From NCBI RefSeq assembly GCF_019578655.1, contig NC_063262.1:8439582-8503581 (forward strand): 64,000 nt of DNA, written 5' to 3'. Within the stretch, counting starts at the first letter, position 1; every line of letters begins with the position of its first letter. The translations under genes and the position numbers were made by a program. Shown in pieces: positions 12,181 through 24,100 of the stretch. Below the pieces are notes generated by a model that was not told the origin of the DNA, made no database searches, and worked only from the letters and a program-made list of their open reading frames with translations. Source of the DNA: Ricinus communis. Its lineage: Eukaryota > Streptophyta > Magnoliopsida > Malpighiales > Euphorbiaceae.

Positions 12181-13557
12181 TCGGTTTTTCCTTTCAATAT
12201 AAGAGTAAAAAATTGAACTCAAAATAAGAAATCAAAATCATTAGTTGGATTTGTTTAGTTTTGTGGTTCAGATTTTCATCCAACCAGATTCTAAGAGATT
12301 AAAGTATGAATGTCAGAAAGCCCTCCAAAAAGAATATCATTGTTCATTTCAGCTCAAATCTGGCTTAAGACTTCAGTGGTTTGTAATGGTTTTTGTTTAA
12401 TGAAAATGAAGGTTGGCTTTCCTTTCCTTTTGCGCGGGCCCGCAAACACAAACAAATATGTCTTAGAGAAAATTAAAGAAATACCGGAAATGGTGCACAT
12501 TTTATAAAAATACTGCATCCTAAAATTCATTATAAAAATACCCAAATTTTGAAAATAATATAAAAATTATCTGAAATTTTTGAAAATAACATTAAAAATA
12601 CCTGATTTTTTGAAATAAGATGTAAAATCTAAAAAGCAAAGAATAAATCAACACAAATCCCCTGTCTCAAATAAAAAATAAAGAGATTGATGAAACTTTA
12701 CTTCCAAAATCAATTTTAAAGCCAAAATCGATAACTATATTAAAAAAATAAAAAAAATATTAATTTCGAATTTTAAAATAAAATTATAAATCTCATAAAA
12801 TTGCTTTGTTTTTCTTTAAATTTTTATTTGTTTTGATCGATTTACAACCAATATTGACGAACGACACATTTACAAGAGTTTCAAAGATGATTAATCAATT
12901 CGAGTTGATTTCAGAAGATCAAATCTATAAAAAAATTAAAACATAAATCTAGAAATAATATTTGATCTATTATAAAAAAAATAAACAAAAAATAACATAA
13001 TGAAAAGACATAGTTAACGTAAAAAAAGAAACAAAAATATTGATTAGTCTAAAAAAAAAACTAAAAAACAATATAATTGAAGATAAACTATAACATAATA
13101 AAAAATAAACTAAAAAAATAAATACTTTAAAATAAAAACATTGATTTGTTGTAAAATAAACCTAAAATAAACCAAAAGAAATAAAAAAAACTAAACAAAA
13201 AAACAAAAAATAACACATTGGAAGGTATATCATGATATAAAATTAACCAAAAATTGCTAATTTGTTTTGAAAATAAACTAAAAATATTAACTTGTTGCAA
13301 AAATAAACTAAAAAACAACATACTTGAAGGTAGCATAATAAAAAATAAATTAAATCTGTATATTTTGAAATAAAATTGTTATTTTGTAGCAAAAGATAAA
13401 CCAAATATAAAAAAATAGAAAAACAACAAAAACCAAATTTAGCATATATATGGCATGCAATTATGACGTATGACACATTAAATTATTCCACCATCTAATC
13501 AAATGATATAATAAAAGGACGCATGGCATATGCATGCAAAATATCACACTAAAAATA
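12181..13557. repeat. AT-rich intergenic with degenerate short repeats
   Basis: At 12503-12620 a phrase like 'aaaatacc..attttgaaaata' recurs about three times. From about 12950 to 13440 a phrase like 'ttgttg-aaaataaactaaaa' recurs irregularly. The open frames here are low complexity and not credible genes. Confidence 0.45.
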
Positions 13558-13567
13558 CTTAAAAGAA

Positions 13568-13670
13568 GGCAAAACACATTAGGAGACCCCTGAACTTTAC
13601 GACTTTGTTGTATTAAGCCCATGTACATCAATTTTATTGTATTCCTGTTATATTAAAGCCTTTTTTGATA
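13568..13670 (+). repeat. left terminal inverted repeat of the MULE
   Basis: Pairs with 19040-19133. Compared with the right copy it carries an extra 15 bp (TTGTATTAAGCCCAT) directly after the shared 'gactttg'. Similarity fades past 'aaagccttttttga' near 13670. Confidence 0.85.
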
Positions 13671-13879
13671 GAATTACCAGCATAGACTCAATTGATATAA
13701 CGCCATTTACATGTAATCTATTGAAAAGCCATCTTGTAAACTTAAAAATTCACGTCAGTTTGGTATATTGGGGCCACATATGAATCAATTTATGCTTTTT
13801 CTTCTTTAAATTGGAAACCCTAGGTCAAAATCAAAAGCCTTCACTTTCTTTCTATCTTCTTCAAACCAAGAAAATCTTA

Positions 13880-14400
13880 ATGGCTTCTTCTAGCGGGGTG
13901 AGTACAGTGCCCAATGACTATGAAGAAGCTGCTAATTTTGGTGTTGAGCAAACAAATGTCATTTGTGATTGTGGTGAACCTGCAAAAGTCTTTCCTGCAA
14001 GAACTGAAAATAATAATGGGAGGAGATTCTGGAGGTGTGCTAGGCGGGTAATAAAAGTCCTTAGCTCAAACATTTTGTTCTTTTCTTCTTTCAATTTTTT
14101 TTCTGGATAATGATATATTTTTTAATTTTTTTCTATTTGGCAGAGCGATCAATGTAATTTTTTTACTAGTATGATGAATGATTGAGTAATAGATCTCTAC
14201 TGATGCTAAATGAACTACGTCCGCTTAACGCAAACCTTGGAGCATTACAATCCATTAATTTGAATGTTGATTTGGAGAATACTACAATGGCTTCTGTTGT
14301 TCAAGAGGTTCATGAATTAAGGAGTGAAGTGGCTGAACTAAGGTGGACGCTCAATCAATCAAGACAAGAAGTAAAGTTTCTGCAGAATACCAAAGATTAG
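13880..14400 (+). pseudogene. GRF-type zinc-finger protein gene inside the MULE, frameshifted
   Basis: Exon 1 (13880-14047) encodes 56 residues including VICDCGEPAKVFPARTE and NNNGRRFWRCARR. After a GT-AG intron (14048-14143), exon 2 continues SDQCNFFT. This is the GRF zinc finger, a C-x-C-G...GRRFW-x-C...C-x-F-F pattern found in nucleic-acid-binding proteins. The frame then hits TGA. One base over, a 70-residue stretch (to TAG at 14398) continues with a coiled-coil-like segment, VHELRSEVAELRWTLNQSRQ, as plant GRF proteins usually have. So one base was lost after the finger, plus at least one nonsense change. I chose the ATG at 13880 over the one at 13811 because MASSSG is a typical start. 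The gene begins about 310 bp inside the left terminal repeat. Confidence 0.7.
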
Positions 14401-15113
14401 TATAGAGTAGGGTTTATTGTTATTGCTGGAATTTTAGTGGCAAAGTATTGTTCAAGTAGGTATAATGTAGGGTAATGGTCTTTTAGAAATGGCACTTTTG
14501 TAACCTTGGAGGCCTTTAATGGTTAGCCTTAATTATATTATTTTGGTATAGTTAATGAAATGAAACTGTTAAGAATTCTCTCTATGCTCGACTCATGGAA
14601 AATAATATAAGAATTACAATAATATAATACAAAATTCATATCATTAACATAATAATCGAAATTTATATTATTAACATGATAACCAAAAATATTTCCTACT
14701 TTGTTAAGTTGACAGAAATATAAAAATAAAAGAGGGCCATTTACAATTAGTAGCTCGTCACAATGCACCTAGTAAAAGTACAAAAAAGAATACAAAAGCT
14801 GTTGCTTTCACTTTTTCTTTCTCATTGTTGATTTCATTTTCTCTTTAACTGCAAGCAAAGTGTTTATGGTAATTGCCTCATTCTATTTCCATTATAATTC
14901 TCTTTGGCCATAGCTTAAATTTGGATCAACAGTTGGTGTTTGTGCACTTGAAATGTTCTGCATATCCAAACAATACTTAGTCTTTCATAAATATAATTGT
15001 ACCTTTAAATTTCATAACTGAAATAAAATAGGGTTAAGTATACTTATATATCCATCTTTGATAAATGAATCTATAAAATTGATATGAAATTCTTTGTTCT
15101 TTAAAACTGTCTT
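14401..15113. other. centre of the MULE between its two converging genes
   Basis: AT-rich sequence without a credible gene. It holds the 3' ends of the GRF gene and of the transposase. Confidence 0.5.
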
Positions 15114-18100
15114 CTATGTAGATAATTTGGACATATAAACTACTCCAAATCTCTCATTTGAATCTTGACTTGGTAAATCAGCAATCATTCCACTTGAACC
15201 AGCCAATTCATTGAAGTGTGGGAAAGGTTGAGAAGGACTAGAACCCCTTACAGTCACATTTGCAGTTACATATTTCTTGAATTTAGTGGTTTCTATACAA
15301 AATAAATTAATATTAATAAAAATTGCATAGTAAGTTAAAATAGTCAAAAAAAAGATATATATTCCTTACTTTTGGCTTTCATTGGCTGGGCTTTAGTGAA
15401 TTCCTTTGCAAAAGCCTTTGCAGCTTTTTGACTTAGTTGAGGCCTTTTTGAATCTTTCTTACTTGAGTTCTTTGCACTTGTAGGTTCATTTTTCTTTCTT
15501 ATATTTCTCTTGTTTCTTCTTTCAATATTAACATGCAAAAGGATCAGATTAAATTCCCTTCATTTTAGAGTATGCTTAATGAAATATGGAGTTAATATTT
15601 TTCCTCATAAGGTGTCTCCCTCATAGGTCGGCCTCTGACATTGTATCATGTTTCTTTGCAAAAATTACATATCATAATTCTCCATTTTTCTTGACATTTT
15701 TTTCACTTTCTTTATCTCATATTTATCTATCCTTCTTGCTCTTTTAGGCCTCCAAGGCATTCTTCTAACCTATGATAGCAGAATTGGTTCAGCATTACCC
15801 TTGTCCCATACTTCCTTCCCCCTCATTGGCTGCATGAAATATGCATATGCCTTCAAATAAGTATCTTTGTGATACCACTTAGCAAAGAAGTTCTCAAGAT
15901 GTATCTTTTGACTATATGCAATAGAAATAGTGTATCCACATGGGATTTCACTCAGTTACCATTCTCTGCAGGTGCATTCTCTCTTGTCTAAATGCATTAT
16001 ATGTTTATTTGCTACATTACATATATGTTCCACCTCAAAGCCTTCTTATCCATTGAAACTTAAAAACCAATTGAATGGCTCTTATTTATTTTTCTCCAAC
16101 TTCTCCATAGCTCTTGGTGCAATATCAGAAATCCAAGTCCTAGCAAACAGTTTTTTTTTTCAAATCCTATTCATCACATGCTTTCTTATGTCATCCAACA
16201 TACTAATAATGGGTTTGCACCTAGCTTCAATAATCCAATCATTAAATGTTTCACTTAAATTATTATCCACAATATCACATGAGCAATCAGTTGTGAAGAA
16301 GGTCTTCGTCCATTAATGCGAAGAATGCTCTAACAGATTCTATATAATTTCATCTCCCAACTTCTCCAACTCATTCATGTATGCTTGAAGTCTAGGTAAG
16401 TACACTTGGCACATGCCTAAAAAGCCTTTTTCCTTTCTTTTCCTCTCCATTTTTTCACCCATGCTACATATATATGCCTTGCACACATCATGTGGTAATG
16501 ATATATGCCTTGCACACATCATGTGGTAATGCATTAGGCAATTCATCTTTCATGGCATACTCCAAATCTTTTCAACAGAAATACATAAGGTTAAATTAGT
16601 TAATAAATAAATAAATATTGAAGCATTACAATAACAATTAACATAAACTCATATGTGTGCAAGCCAATTACCTTTTGCATGTCCGAAATAAAGATATAAC
16701 ACGTGTCATCACTAAGAAGCAAGTCATGCTTTAGATATCGAAGGAACCAAGCCCAATTAAACTTGTTCTCAATGTGGACCACGACCCAAGCTAAAGGAAA
16801 CATCTGATTATTGTCGTCACGTCTAATTGTGCATAAAATCTATCCTTTGCAGACTCCCTTTAAGAAAGAACCATCTAGCCTTATTATTAGCCTGCAGCCT
16901 TCAATCTACCCTTGCTTACAAGCACTTAAGCAAACATAAAATCTCTTAAAAATATTTAAATTCCCTTCATTTTCTCTATTATACTTAACTACACAGGTTG
17001 ATCCAGAATTGTTGCGCTTCACTTCCTCCACATAGTCTTCTAAGTCAGCATATTGCTCCATTAAATCACCCTCAAGTTGCCTCAATACCTTCTTCTTTGT
17101 ATTTCTACAAGTACTCATACAAACCCTCAACTTATATTCTATGTACACTAAGTTTTATATGTCATTGATCTTAATTGTAGGTTGTGACATGATTCTTGAT
17201 TTCAACAATATATACAAGAAGTTATTATTAGCCATTCTATTCCTACTTTGTTTAACACTTGTGGTGGTGCTAGTAGGTCTTCACAATAAATGAATCTTCA
17301 TTATTCTCATTAGAGGCATACAAAACCTATGGACATATCTTAGCACATCTTGCCCTAACTCTTTTTGGTTCATTTTTCACAAACTTAATTTACAACCGCT
17401 TCATCACAGTATACTTAGCAACTACAAATCTAAACTGGACAACATTATCAAAAAGCATACCTAAACAGAACACAGGAATGATTGAGTTTGGATCAAACTT
17501 AACCTTAGAGCTAGATCTCCTAAGTGCCTTATCACTATCTTTATCTGAACCACTGTAATAAGAACCTAGATCTTCATTATTATAATACACATAATTGTTT
17601 CCCTCATCATCACTACCCTCACCATCCGTGTCATCATCTTCAGCAAATTCAATTTCTTCTTCACTGACAGAATCTGCAGGTACTTGCTCACTTATGTCAT
17701 CAGTGATCATCTTTACTCCTTTTGTTTTCCAAGACTTCCTCACATTTTCCCTAGCTTCTTATACCTCCTCATCTCATCATATGTTAATAACTCGACAAGA
17801 ACTACAAACTCATTAAAGGTTTGATGAGGTATATCATACTCCCCATAATGCTCATTTTCTGTTTCAATACCCACATCAGCCTTAATTAATGTCCTAACTT
17901 CTACAAATAGTTGGTTAGATATACTAGTTATTTGCCTAACAGTAGTAAAATGGTCCATATAAATCTTAAGATTATCTCCATTCACTACTTTACTGCCTAG
18001 GTTACAAACATCTTTATCATTGGTTAACAACTGAAAATCCTTTGCCTTATTACACCAATAATATATCCCACCAATCTTGGAATGCCCTAAATCCCTAACA

Positions 18101-18336
18101 TATTACAGTAAGTTAGGATAAGACAGTAAGTCTAAATCAAAGCACTCATCTACTAAAATAAATTTACCACCTAAGTATCTTGCCTTATTCCCTTTTATCA
18201 ATGTACAAGCATGATATATCAGTAAGTTCACAACATCACCTACTTCTACAAATATACACAATGAAAAATACTTATTAATCACACGGATTTCTTGCACATA
18301 GTCTATTACAATAAACATATACCATAACAAACACAT
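15114..18336 (-). pseudogene. MuDR-type MULE transposase, degraded
   Basis: From 18336 downward on the minus strand the expected order is seen. A PB1-like N-terminal region (ARYLGGKFILVDECFDLDLL) is followed by an acidic region and the MuDR N-terminal motif (SIIPVFCLGMLFDNVVQFRF, 17480-17400). The catalytic core has LDGSFLKG (first Asp, near 16880), MFPLAWVVVHIENKFNWAWF (near 16780), ISDMQKV (probable second Asp) and WTKTFFTTDCSCDIVDNNLS (near 16290). A SWIM zinc-finger remnant ECTCREW...LSEIPCGY lies near 15960, then a CCHC knuckle remnant and a Lys-rich tail to 15114. Stops and frameshifts occur throughout, and a 31-bp duplication lies at 16470-16531. Transposase would excise and insert the element; this copy cannot make it. 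Confidence 0.85.
16470..16531. repeat. 31-bp exact tandem duplication in the transposase
   Basis: Two abutting identical copies of a 31-bp unit (starting atatatgccttgcacacatc) at 16470-16500 and 16501-16531. Since 31 is not a multiple of three, it shifts the transposase frame. Confidence 0.95.
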
Positions 18337-19039
18337 TTATAGATATTGTTTTTAACCATATTGATTTGTCGTATTATTAAATAAAACTAAAACAGATCTA
18401 ATCCCTCTCTTTCTTTGTTCAAGCCTTCAGGGACCACATAACCAACAATGGAATAAACTAATGCAAAAGTAATAAAGAATGAGATATTTAGGATCCACAA
18501 ACAAGCAAACACAATTATTAAAACCATTGAACGACATCGTATAAGCATACAGAAAAACATATTTTCAAAACGCACTTACTTGGAACTGTTGAATCAATTT
18601 TTCAATCTTGTTTTATATGCTTTATATAGTTGTTGCTCATCTATTAGCTTTTATTGACCATGCAAAGTCTCTCCAGAAAAGCTTCCAATGCTGCTGAATA
18701 CAAACACAATTGCAGGAGCTATGAACGGCAACTTCTAAATCGTTATGGGTTTCAACGAAAATTCTTCAATCCTTAAGGCGTTTAATGTGTTTCAACTAAA
18801 GGTTATAGACATTGCTTGTTTTCTTACTCAAAATCGAAAGAAGGTTAGCTAGAGGGAATTTAAGGATTAGGTATTCAGATTATTTAGGAATTTTCTTTTT
18901 CCTCCCAACGCTATCGCTTTAGTGTTTTAGTCTTTCCAAATCAATTGCTTACATGTTCTCTGTCTTATTATGCATCGGTTTCATACATAAGACGCACTCT
19001 AACTTGAGTTTGTAAAACACTTGCTAACGGTTTGTCAAA
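18337..19039. other. 5' region of the transposase within the MULE
   Basis: Presumed promoter and leader of the minus-strand transposase. GCTTTATATAG at 18618-18628 is one candidate TATA region. No other credible gene. Confidence 0.4.
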
Positions 19040-19133
19040 AAAGGCTTAACAAGAAATTATTGTTAAAGGGTGGAATACAACAAAATTGATGTACAAAGTC
19101 GTAAAGTTTAAGGGCCTCCCGATGTGTTTTTCC
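19040..19133 (-). repeat. right terminal inverted repeat of the MULE
   Basis: The inverted partner of 13568-13670. It lacks the 15-bp insert of the left copy, so this end probably keeps the older form. Confidence 0.85.
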
Positions 19134-19143
19134 CTTAAAGAAA

Positions 19144-20112
19144 TGTCACACATTGCATGCATGGAAAAGTAAAAATTCTTTCTTTTTTTTTTGTTCTACC
19201 ATTCTTTATTTTTTGACTCATTCTTCAATTTTTCTTCTTCTCTTCCTCTTCTTCAATTATATCGCTATTCCATATTTTTTTTCAAAATAAAGATTCATTC
19301 TCCATTTTTGCTTGGAAGATGACTCATTCCATCATTTTTTTTTCACTTAAAGAAATATTATACATTACATAGTATGCAAAGAAAAATATTCTTTCTCCTA
19401 TTTTTCTTTGCCATACACTACCAATTACTAACAACTCAATTTCTTCTTCTCTTTTTCAATACATTTTAAAATTATTCAATTCTCTCTTTTATTTATTTTT
19501 AATTGATGTTTGATTTGTATAATATATTTTTTCTAGCTACTCAATTATAAAGCTATTTGTTATAACTATTGATAATCTTTTCAATACTATATTTAAGAAA
19601 TATTTACTGTTTAAAATGAAACTATTTAAATTCAATAAGGATCATTCAAATTGGTCTTGCAGAAAAAAAATATAATCTTTTTTATTAACTTTTTTGAATA
19701 ATTTTTTTCTAATAAAAATCTAATAATTAATTATCGGTTTTCTGGTTAATATATTCGCATTCATTTTGTTATTATTTGAAGTTTTTTTAAGGGGAAATTA
19801 GAACATGTTAGAGAGCAATCCATTAAAAAAGAAATAAAAAATACCGTAAAAAAGAAAAAAAAAACAGAGCACCGTAAAGAAAAAGAATATTAAAATTCCA
19901 TAAATCTATGAAATTTTCTCTATATTTTATGATGGAATCCTTCTAATATGCTACAGTGTACAGTAACCTATAATTTTTATATTATTTTGATTTTAATAAT
20001 TTATTAATATAATTAAATTTTAAATTAGTCAATTTATATAAAATCCAATATGAATCCTTTTCATGTATATATGATACTATGTAAATTTATAAAAATTTAT
20101 AGATTGAATTTT
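19144..20112. other. AT-rich intergenic with a diverged direct repeat
   Basis: The phrase 'cttaaagaaat..cacatt' with a following T-rich block occurs at about 19134-19200 and again, diverged, at about 19345-19410. No gene is seen. Confidence 0.4.
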
Positions 20113-20822
20113 TGTTAGAGTGCTATTTGGTATTCTAACATTGTAAACTTATTTTTTAATTATAAATAATTAATTGATATTATTTTAAATAATTTATTAA
20201 TTTTATATGTCCTATTAATTTAGACGGTCAATAAATTTATATATAATTTTTAACTATTTATATAATTAAATTTATATAATTGAATCTCATAATTGTTAAG
20301 TACAACTAATTAAATTTAAAAATAAACAAACTCTTTTAATAAATAAAAATAATATATTTAATTGATAAATAACTAAAGACTATATATAATTGACTATTCT
20401 AGTATTTATCTATGTTAATAAATTATTAAAATTAAAATAACTTTAATTTTTATTAATTGATAGTGATTCTAAAAGTTTATATTATTTTAATTTTAATAAT
20501 TTATCAACATAATTAAATCTAAATTAGTCAATTATATACAAGATTTAATTATCAATCAACTAAATATATTATTTTTATTTATTAAAAATTTATCTATTTT
20601 TAGAATTTAATCAGTAATATTCGATAATTTAACAATTATTTTTATTCACTTATATAATTTTAATATATATAAATAACTAAAAACTATATATAAATTTACT
20701 GATAATTTAAATTGATAAAAAATATATAAAATTAATAAATTATTTAAAAATTATTAATTATTTATTTATAATTAAAAAATAAACTAAAATTAAATTTCAC
20801 AAAATTACTCGAATAAAATCCA
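20113..20822. repeat. long imperfect inverted repeat (foldback/MITE-like)
   Basis: A left arm (about 20113-20441) and a right arm (about 20476-20822) are imperfect reverse complements. For example, 'ttattttttaattataaat' near 20149 pairs with 'atttataattaaaaaataa' near 20765, and 'aaattattaaaattaaaata' near 20420 pairs with the start of the right arm. The arms exceed 300 bp with a short spacer of about 35 bp. No coding potential. Confidence 0.6.
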
Positions 20823-21106
20823 ATATTTTAACATTGAAGATTAAAAACATTGTAATAAAGCATTAAAATAATCATAAATGAAAAAATCATGACAATACTT
20901 TGAATTTAACATTTTACTTCTAGTTCCTAATTGTGCAATAGAAGCTGTAGTATTCTTGCAGTCTGGGTTTGCTATGCTATCTACTTGGACAGCAGACTCA
21001 CTCACAGTAGCCGTTCTCAGAAGACAAGTGTTTGCTATCCAAAAACCAAATCAAACCATATTCTGCAAAACGAAAATCAATTACTTGTGTGTTGTGTAGT
21101 AAAGTT

Positions 21107-24100
21107 ATGAGTAGATTAGTACTGGGGATGCCCGGGGCATGGGCCGATGATAATCGGGAACCCTCTGATTGTTACACTAGTAAAATTGGCGGTCTTCCTG
21201 TTAGTATAGCAACCAAAACGTCTCCTCCTTTCCCTTTTCTTGCTTAATGGTATTTTCTCTTTCTGATGTAACATGTATTTTTTTATTATTGGCAGGACTG
21301 GCCTTTTTCTCAAGAATCGTTAACTCCTAGTAATCTGCTTAATTGCAGTGTCTGTGGAGCCAAGCTTTGTCTTGTTGCTCAAGTCTACGCTCCAATTTCA
21401 AGTTCAAGCTTCAAGGCTGATGATCGTCTTCTTTTGGTTTTTGGTTGTTTATTGCCTGAATGTGGGTCTAATGCTGTTAGGTATCCTTTTATTTTCATTT
21501 TTCAATCTTTTATCTATTTATTGTGTGTTTGAGAAGTCTAGTTAGGAAAGAATTCAACTCATTTAATGTATATTTAGTTAATTTTTAGGTTTGCAAAGCT
21601 TTTCTTGCTAGAATTCAATTCTTTCATACCATAAGTGACAACATTTTTCAAGAATTCAGTTCACCTGAGTTCTTGCACATGATGCATTCCAAACAATAGC
21701 ATTTGGAAAGCTTCTAATTACTAGAACTCAATTCTTTCAACTTATCTCAAAGCAATTAGATCATGTTAAAAGCAAGGGCATAAGTTGTTCCAAACAAGGC
21801 CCTTATATTCTGTTCGATATTTTGGTTACCTGCAGCTGGCGCGCTCTTCGCCTTCAGAGATTGGATGATGAAAGAAAGCCCTCTACAAGTTTTGAAGAAG
21901 CAGTTGCTGTGACTACTACACCTGTTTCAGTTTCAAAAACCAACTGGCTTGAGTGTTTGGATGATGATGAAAGTGACAAGGACTTGGATCTTGATGCTTT
22001 GGGTAAAGCACTTTCGGAAGCTGGAAGCTTGGCTTCTCATTCCAAGAAACCACAAAAGACTGACCAATATGAGTCTCTTGTCAACTCTCCCCCTATGATC
22101 ACAAGGACAAGAATGGTTGACATGGATTCGCCGGGTAAATTATTCTCTCAGTTGTAAGAATATGACATCAGTTTCATGCATATAGCAATGTACTGTAGGA
22201 ATGCGTTGTACACTAATTGGCTCCTTATTCTTGCTCAGACTGAAGGCAGATTGGTTCCTCTATTATCCTTTCTGAACTTGAATTCCTGCAAATTGTCATA
22301 TAACTATTCCCTGTGCCATAAACTATGGCTACTTTTAATAAATTATGATTTGGTGCATTTATTTGGTAATTGCAGTGGTTCCTTGTTTTTACATTTATAC
22401 TCAGAAAGAGCCTCCCTCAGGGAATGTTACTTCTATTTGCTCCAACTACTCCACGCTTTCCATTAAGGACAAACAAAGTGATGATGGTGATCAAGAACAA
22501 GAAGAAGTATGGGGGGAGGAAGCTTATGAATATGATAAAGCTTTAACTGCTGACAGGACATACCTCAAATTTAAAAAGAAGTTGGATGCCAACCCTGAGC
22601 AATGCTTCCGGTATTTAGCCTCTGTAAAATTGGTTAAAAAATTGCTGAAATTTCATTTACAGTTTAGACTTTGGATAATCCTTTGGAATTGTTTTATTGC
22701 CTATCACATTGTAGTTTGGTACTACTTGAGGGCTCCTTGAACGATTCAATGTCAGGCTAGATGCTTGAGCTAGTTTGTGTATGACAAGGTCAGAGCACAA
22801 ATTCTAGAAGCTGTAGAATTTGGCAAGGTTCTCTAGCTCTATCTTAAAGAATTCGTATGTATGTTATTTTTTTACCTTTCCTTTTTGGTATGCATGTTAC
22901 TTTTTGACCTTCTCCTTGTCTATTTTGCCCCTTATTTGATGCATATAATTAACATTTAGCAAGGGTACTTGGATATAGGTGTTTTGATTGGGCAGGGCAG
23001 AAAGTTCTTGTACCTTTCAATTAAAATGAATGATTAATGCTGGAGTAGATTGAAAATCAATTTCTGAATTCTTTCTTTTTCATGGTGGGACTGACCCAAT
23101 GATATTGAAGGTTTCTGTACTATCTTGCTTATACCCTGCACCTCACCTTAATTTATCTGCATCCAAAATAATAGAAAATTTTGTAAAGATAGATTTTGGT
23201 TGGACATAAACTGACATAGACAGCGTTACATGAGTCTAACAGTGTTCCAACTTGTTGAGCGTAGCATGCACATATATGCTAAGAATTCTTTAATAGCTCA
23301 TTTGCCTAACAGAGTCCCAACTTGTTTTTAGTATGGCCGGTTGATTAGCATATATTCGCTAAGAATTTCTTAGAATCACATTTTTCTAACAGTGTTCCCT
23401 CTTTCTTTCTCTCTCATTATTTTTGGGTTTAATAGGGCAAGATCTAGACATTAAGTCCATGTTTCGCACCTTAACTCTGCAAGTATACTAGCCAAGCAAT
23501 CCCAATTAGTAAACTTTAACTATTAGTTTACTTGGGTTGGATGTCTTTGTATAAAAAAATAGCTCATCTAGCTTTTGTATATTTTGTCAGTTTAGCTTCC
23601 GGTTTGAAGTCATACACAGTGTAACACATCTCTGATGTTTAGAGCATCCATTCCAGTACTTATTCTAGATTCATCAGACACATGCTTATGTATATTTGCA
23701 AACATGCATGCGCTTGTGCACACTCATGTTATCCTGCTATGCAAACATACATGTCAAATACAATAGCTGGTTTTATTTTCTTAATCAATCAGCTGGTTTT
23801 TAAACCATTTGGTTTATTATGCTGTGCCTGATAAAGTTGTCTTTCTCTCTTTTCACCTTCTGTGATATATCATCTGCTGTTGCGTGTTTCCTGATATTTC
23901 TACTCATTTTATTCCTCAGTTAACCTTCCCTTTTGCTCAACATAATGCTCCATTAACATTCTAATCCACTCAGGTACTTGTTTGGTGGAAGGCCTCTTCT
24001 AGCAAAACCAGAGGTGGAAGACCCTGGGACATGCAAGCTTTGTGGTGGCCCAAGGCACTATGAGATGCAGTTGATGCCCCCATTAATATATTTTCTGCAG

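Larger units (their letters stand above)
13568..19133. mobile_element. Mutator-like (MULE) DNA transposon, 5566 bp
   Basis: Both ends are seen. The left end begins GGCAAAACACATTAGGAG. The right end, reverse-complemented, begins GGAAAAACACATCGGGAG. Both then share AACTTTACGACTTTG (13593-13607 and 19094-19108) and a further 'gtacatcaatttt-ttgtattcc' block. The flanks are CTTAAAAGAA (13558-13567) and CTTAAAGAAA (19134-19143), a near-perfect 10-bp target-site duplication within the 8-11 bp usual for MULEs. Inside are a degraded MuDR-type transposase on the minus strand and a GRF zinc-finger gene on the plus strand, converging on the middle. The element lies between ABCF5 and the PDCD2-like gene. 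Confidence 0.88.

Noticed and set aside
13811..13879. Earlier ATG of the GRF gene at 13811
   Set aside because: It would add 23 residues of unusual composition; the ATG at 13880 gives a start typical of small plant proteins. Not certain.
17595..17816. Plus-strand Ser-rich frame
   Set aside because: Shadow of the acidic region of the minus-strand transposase.
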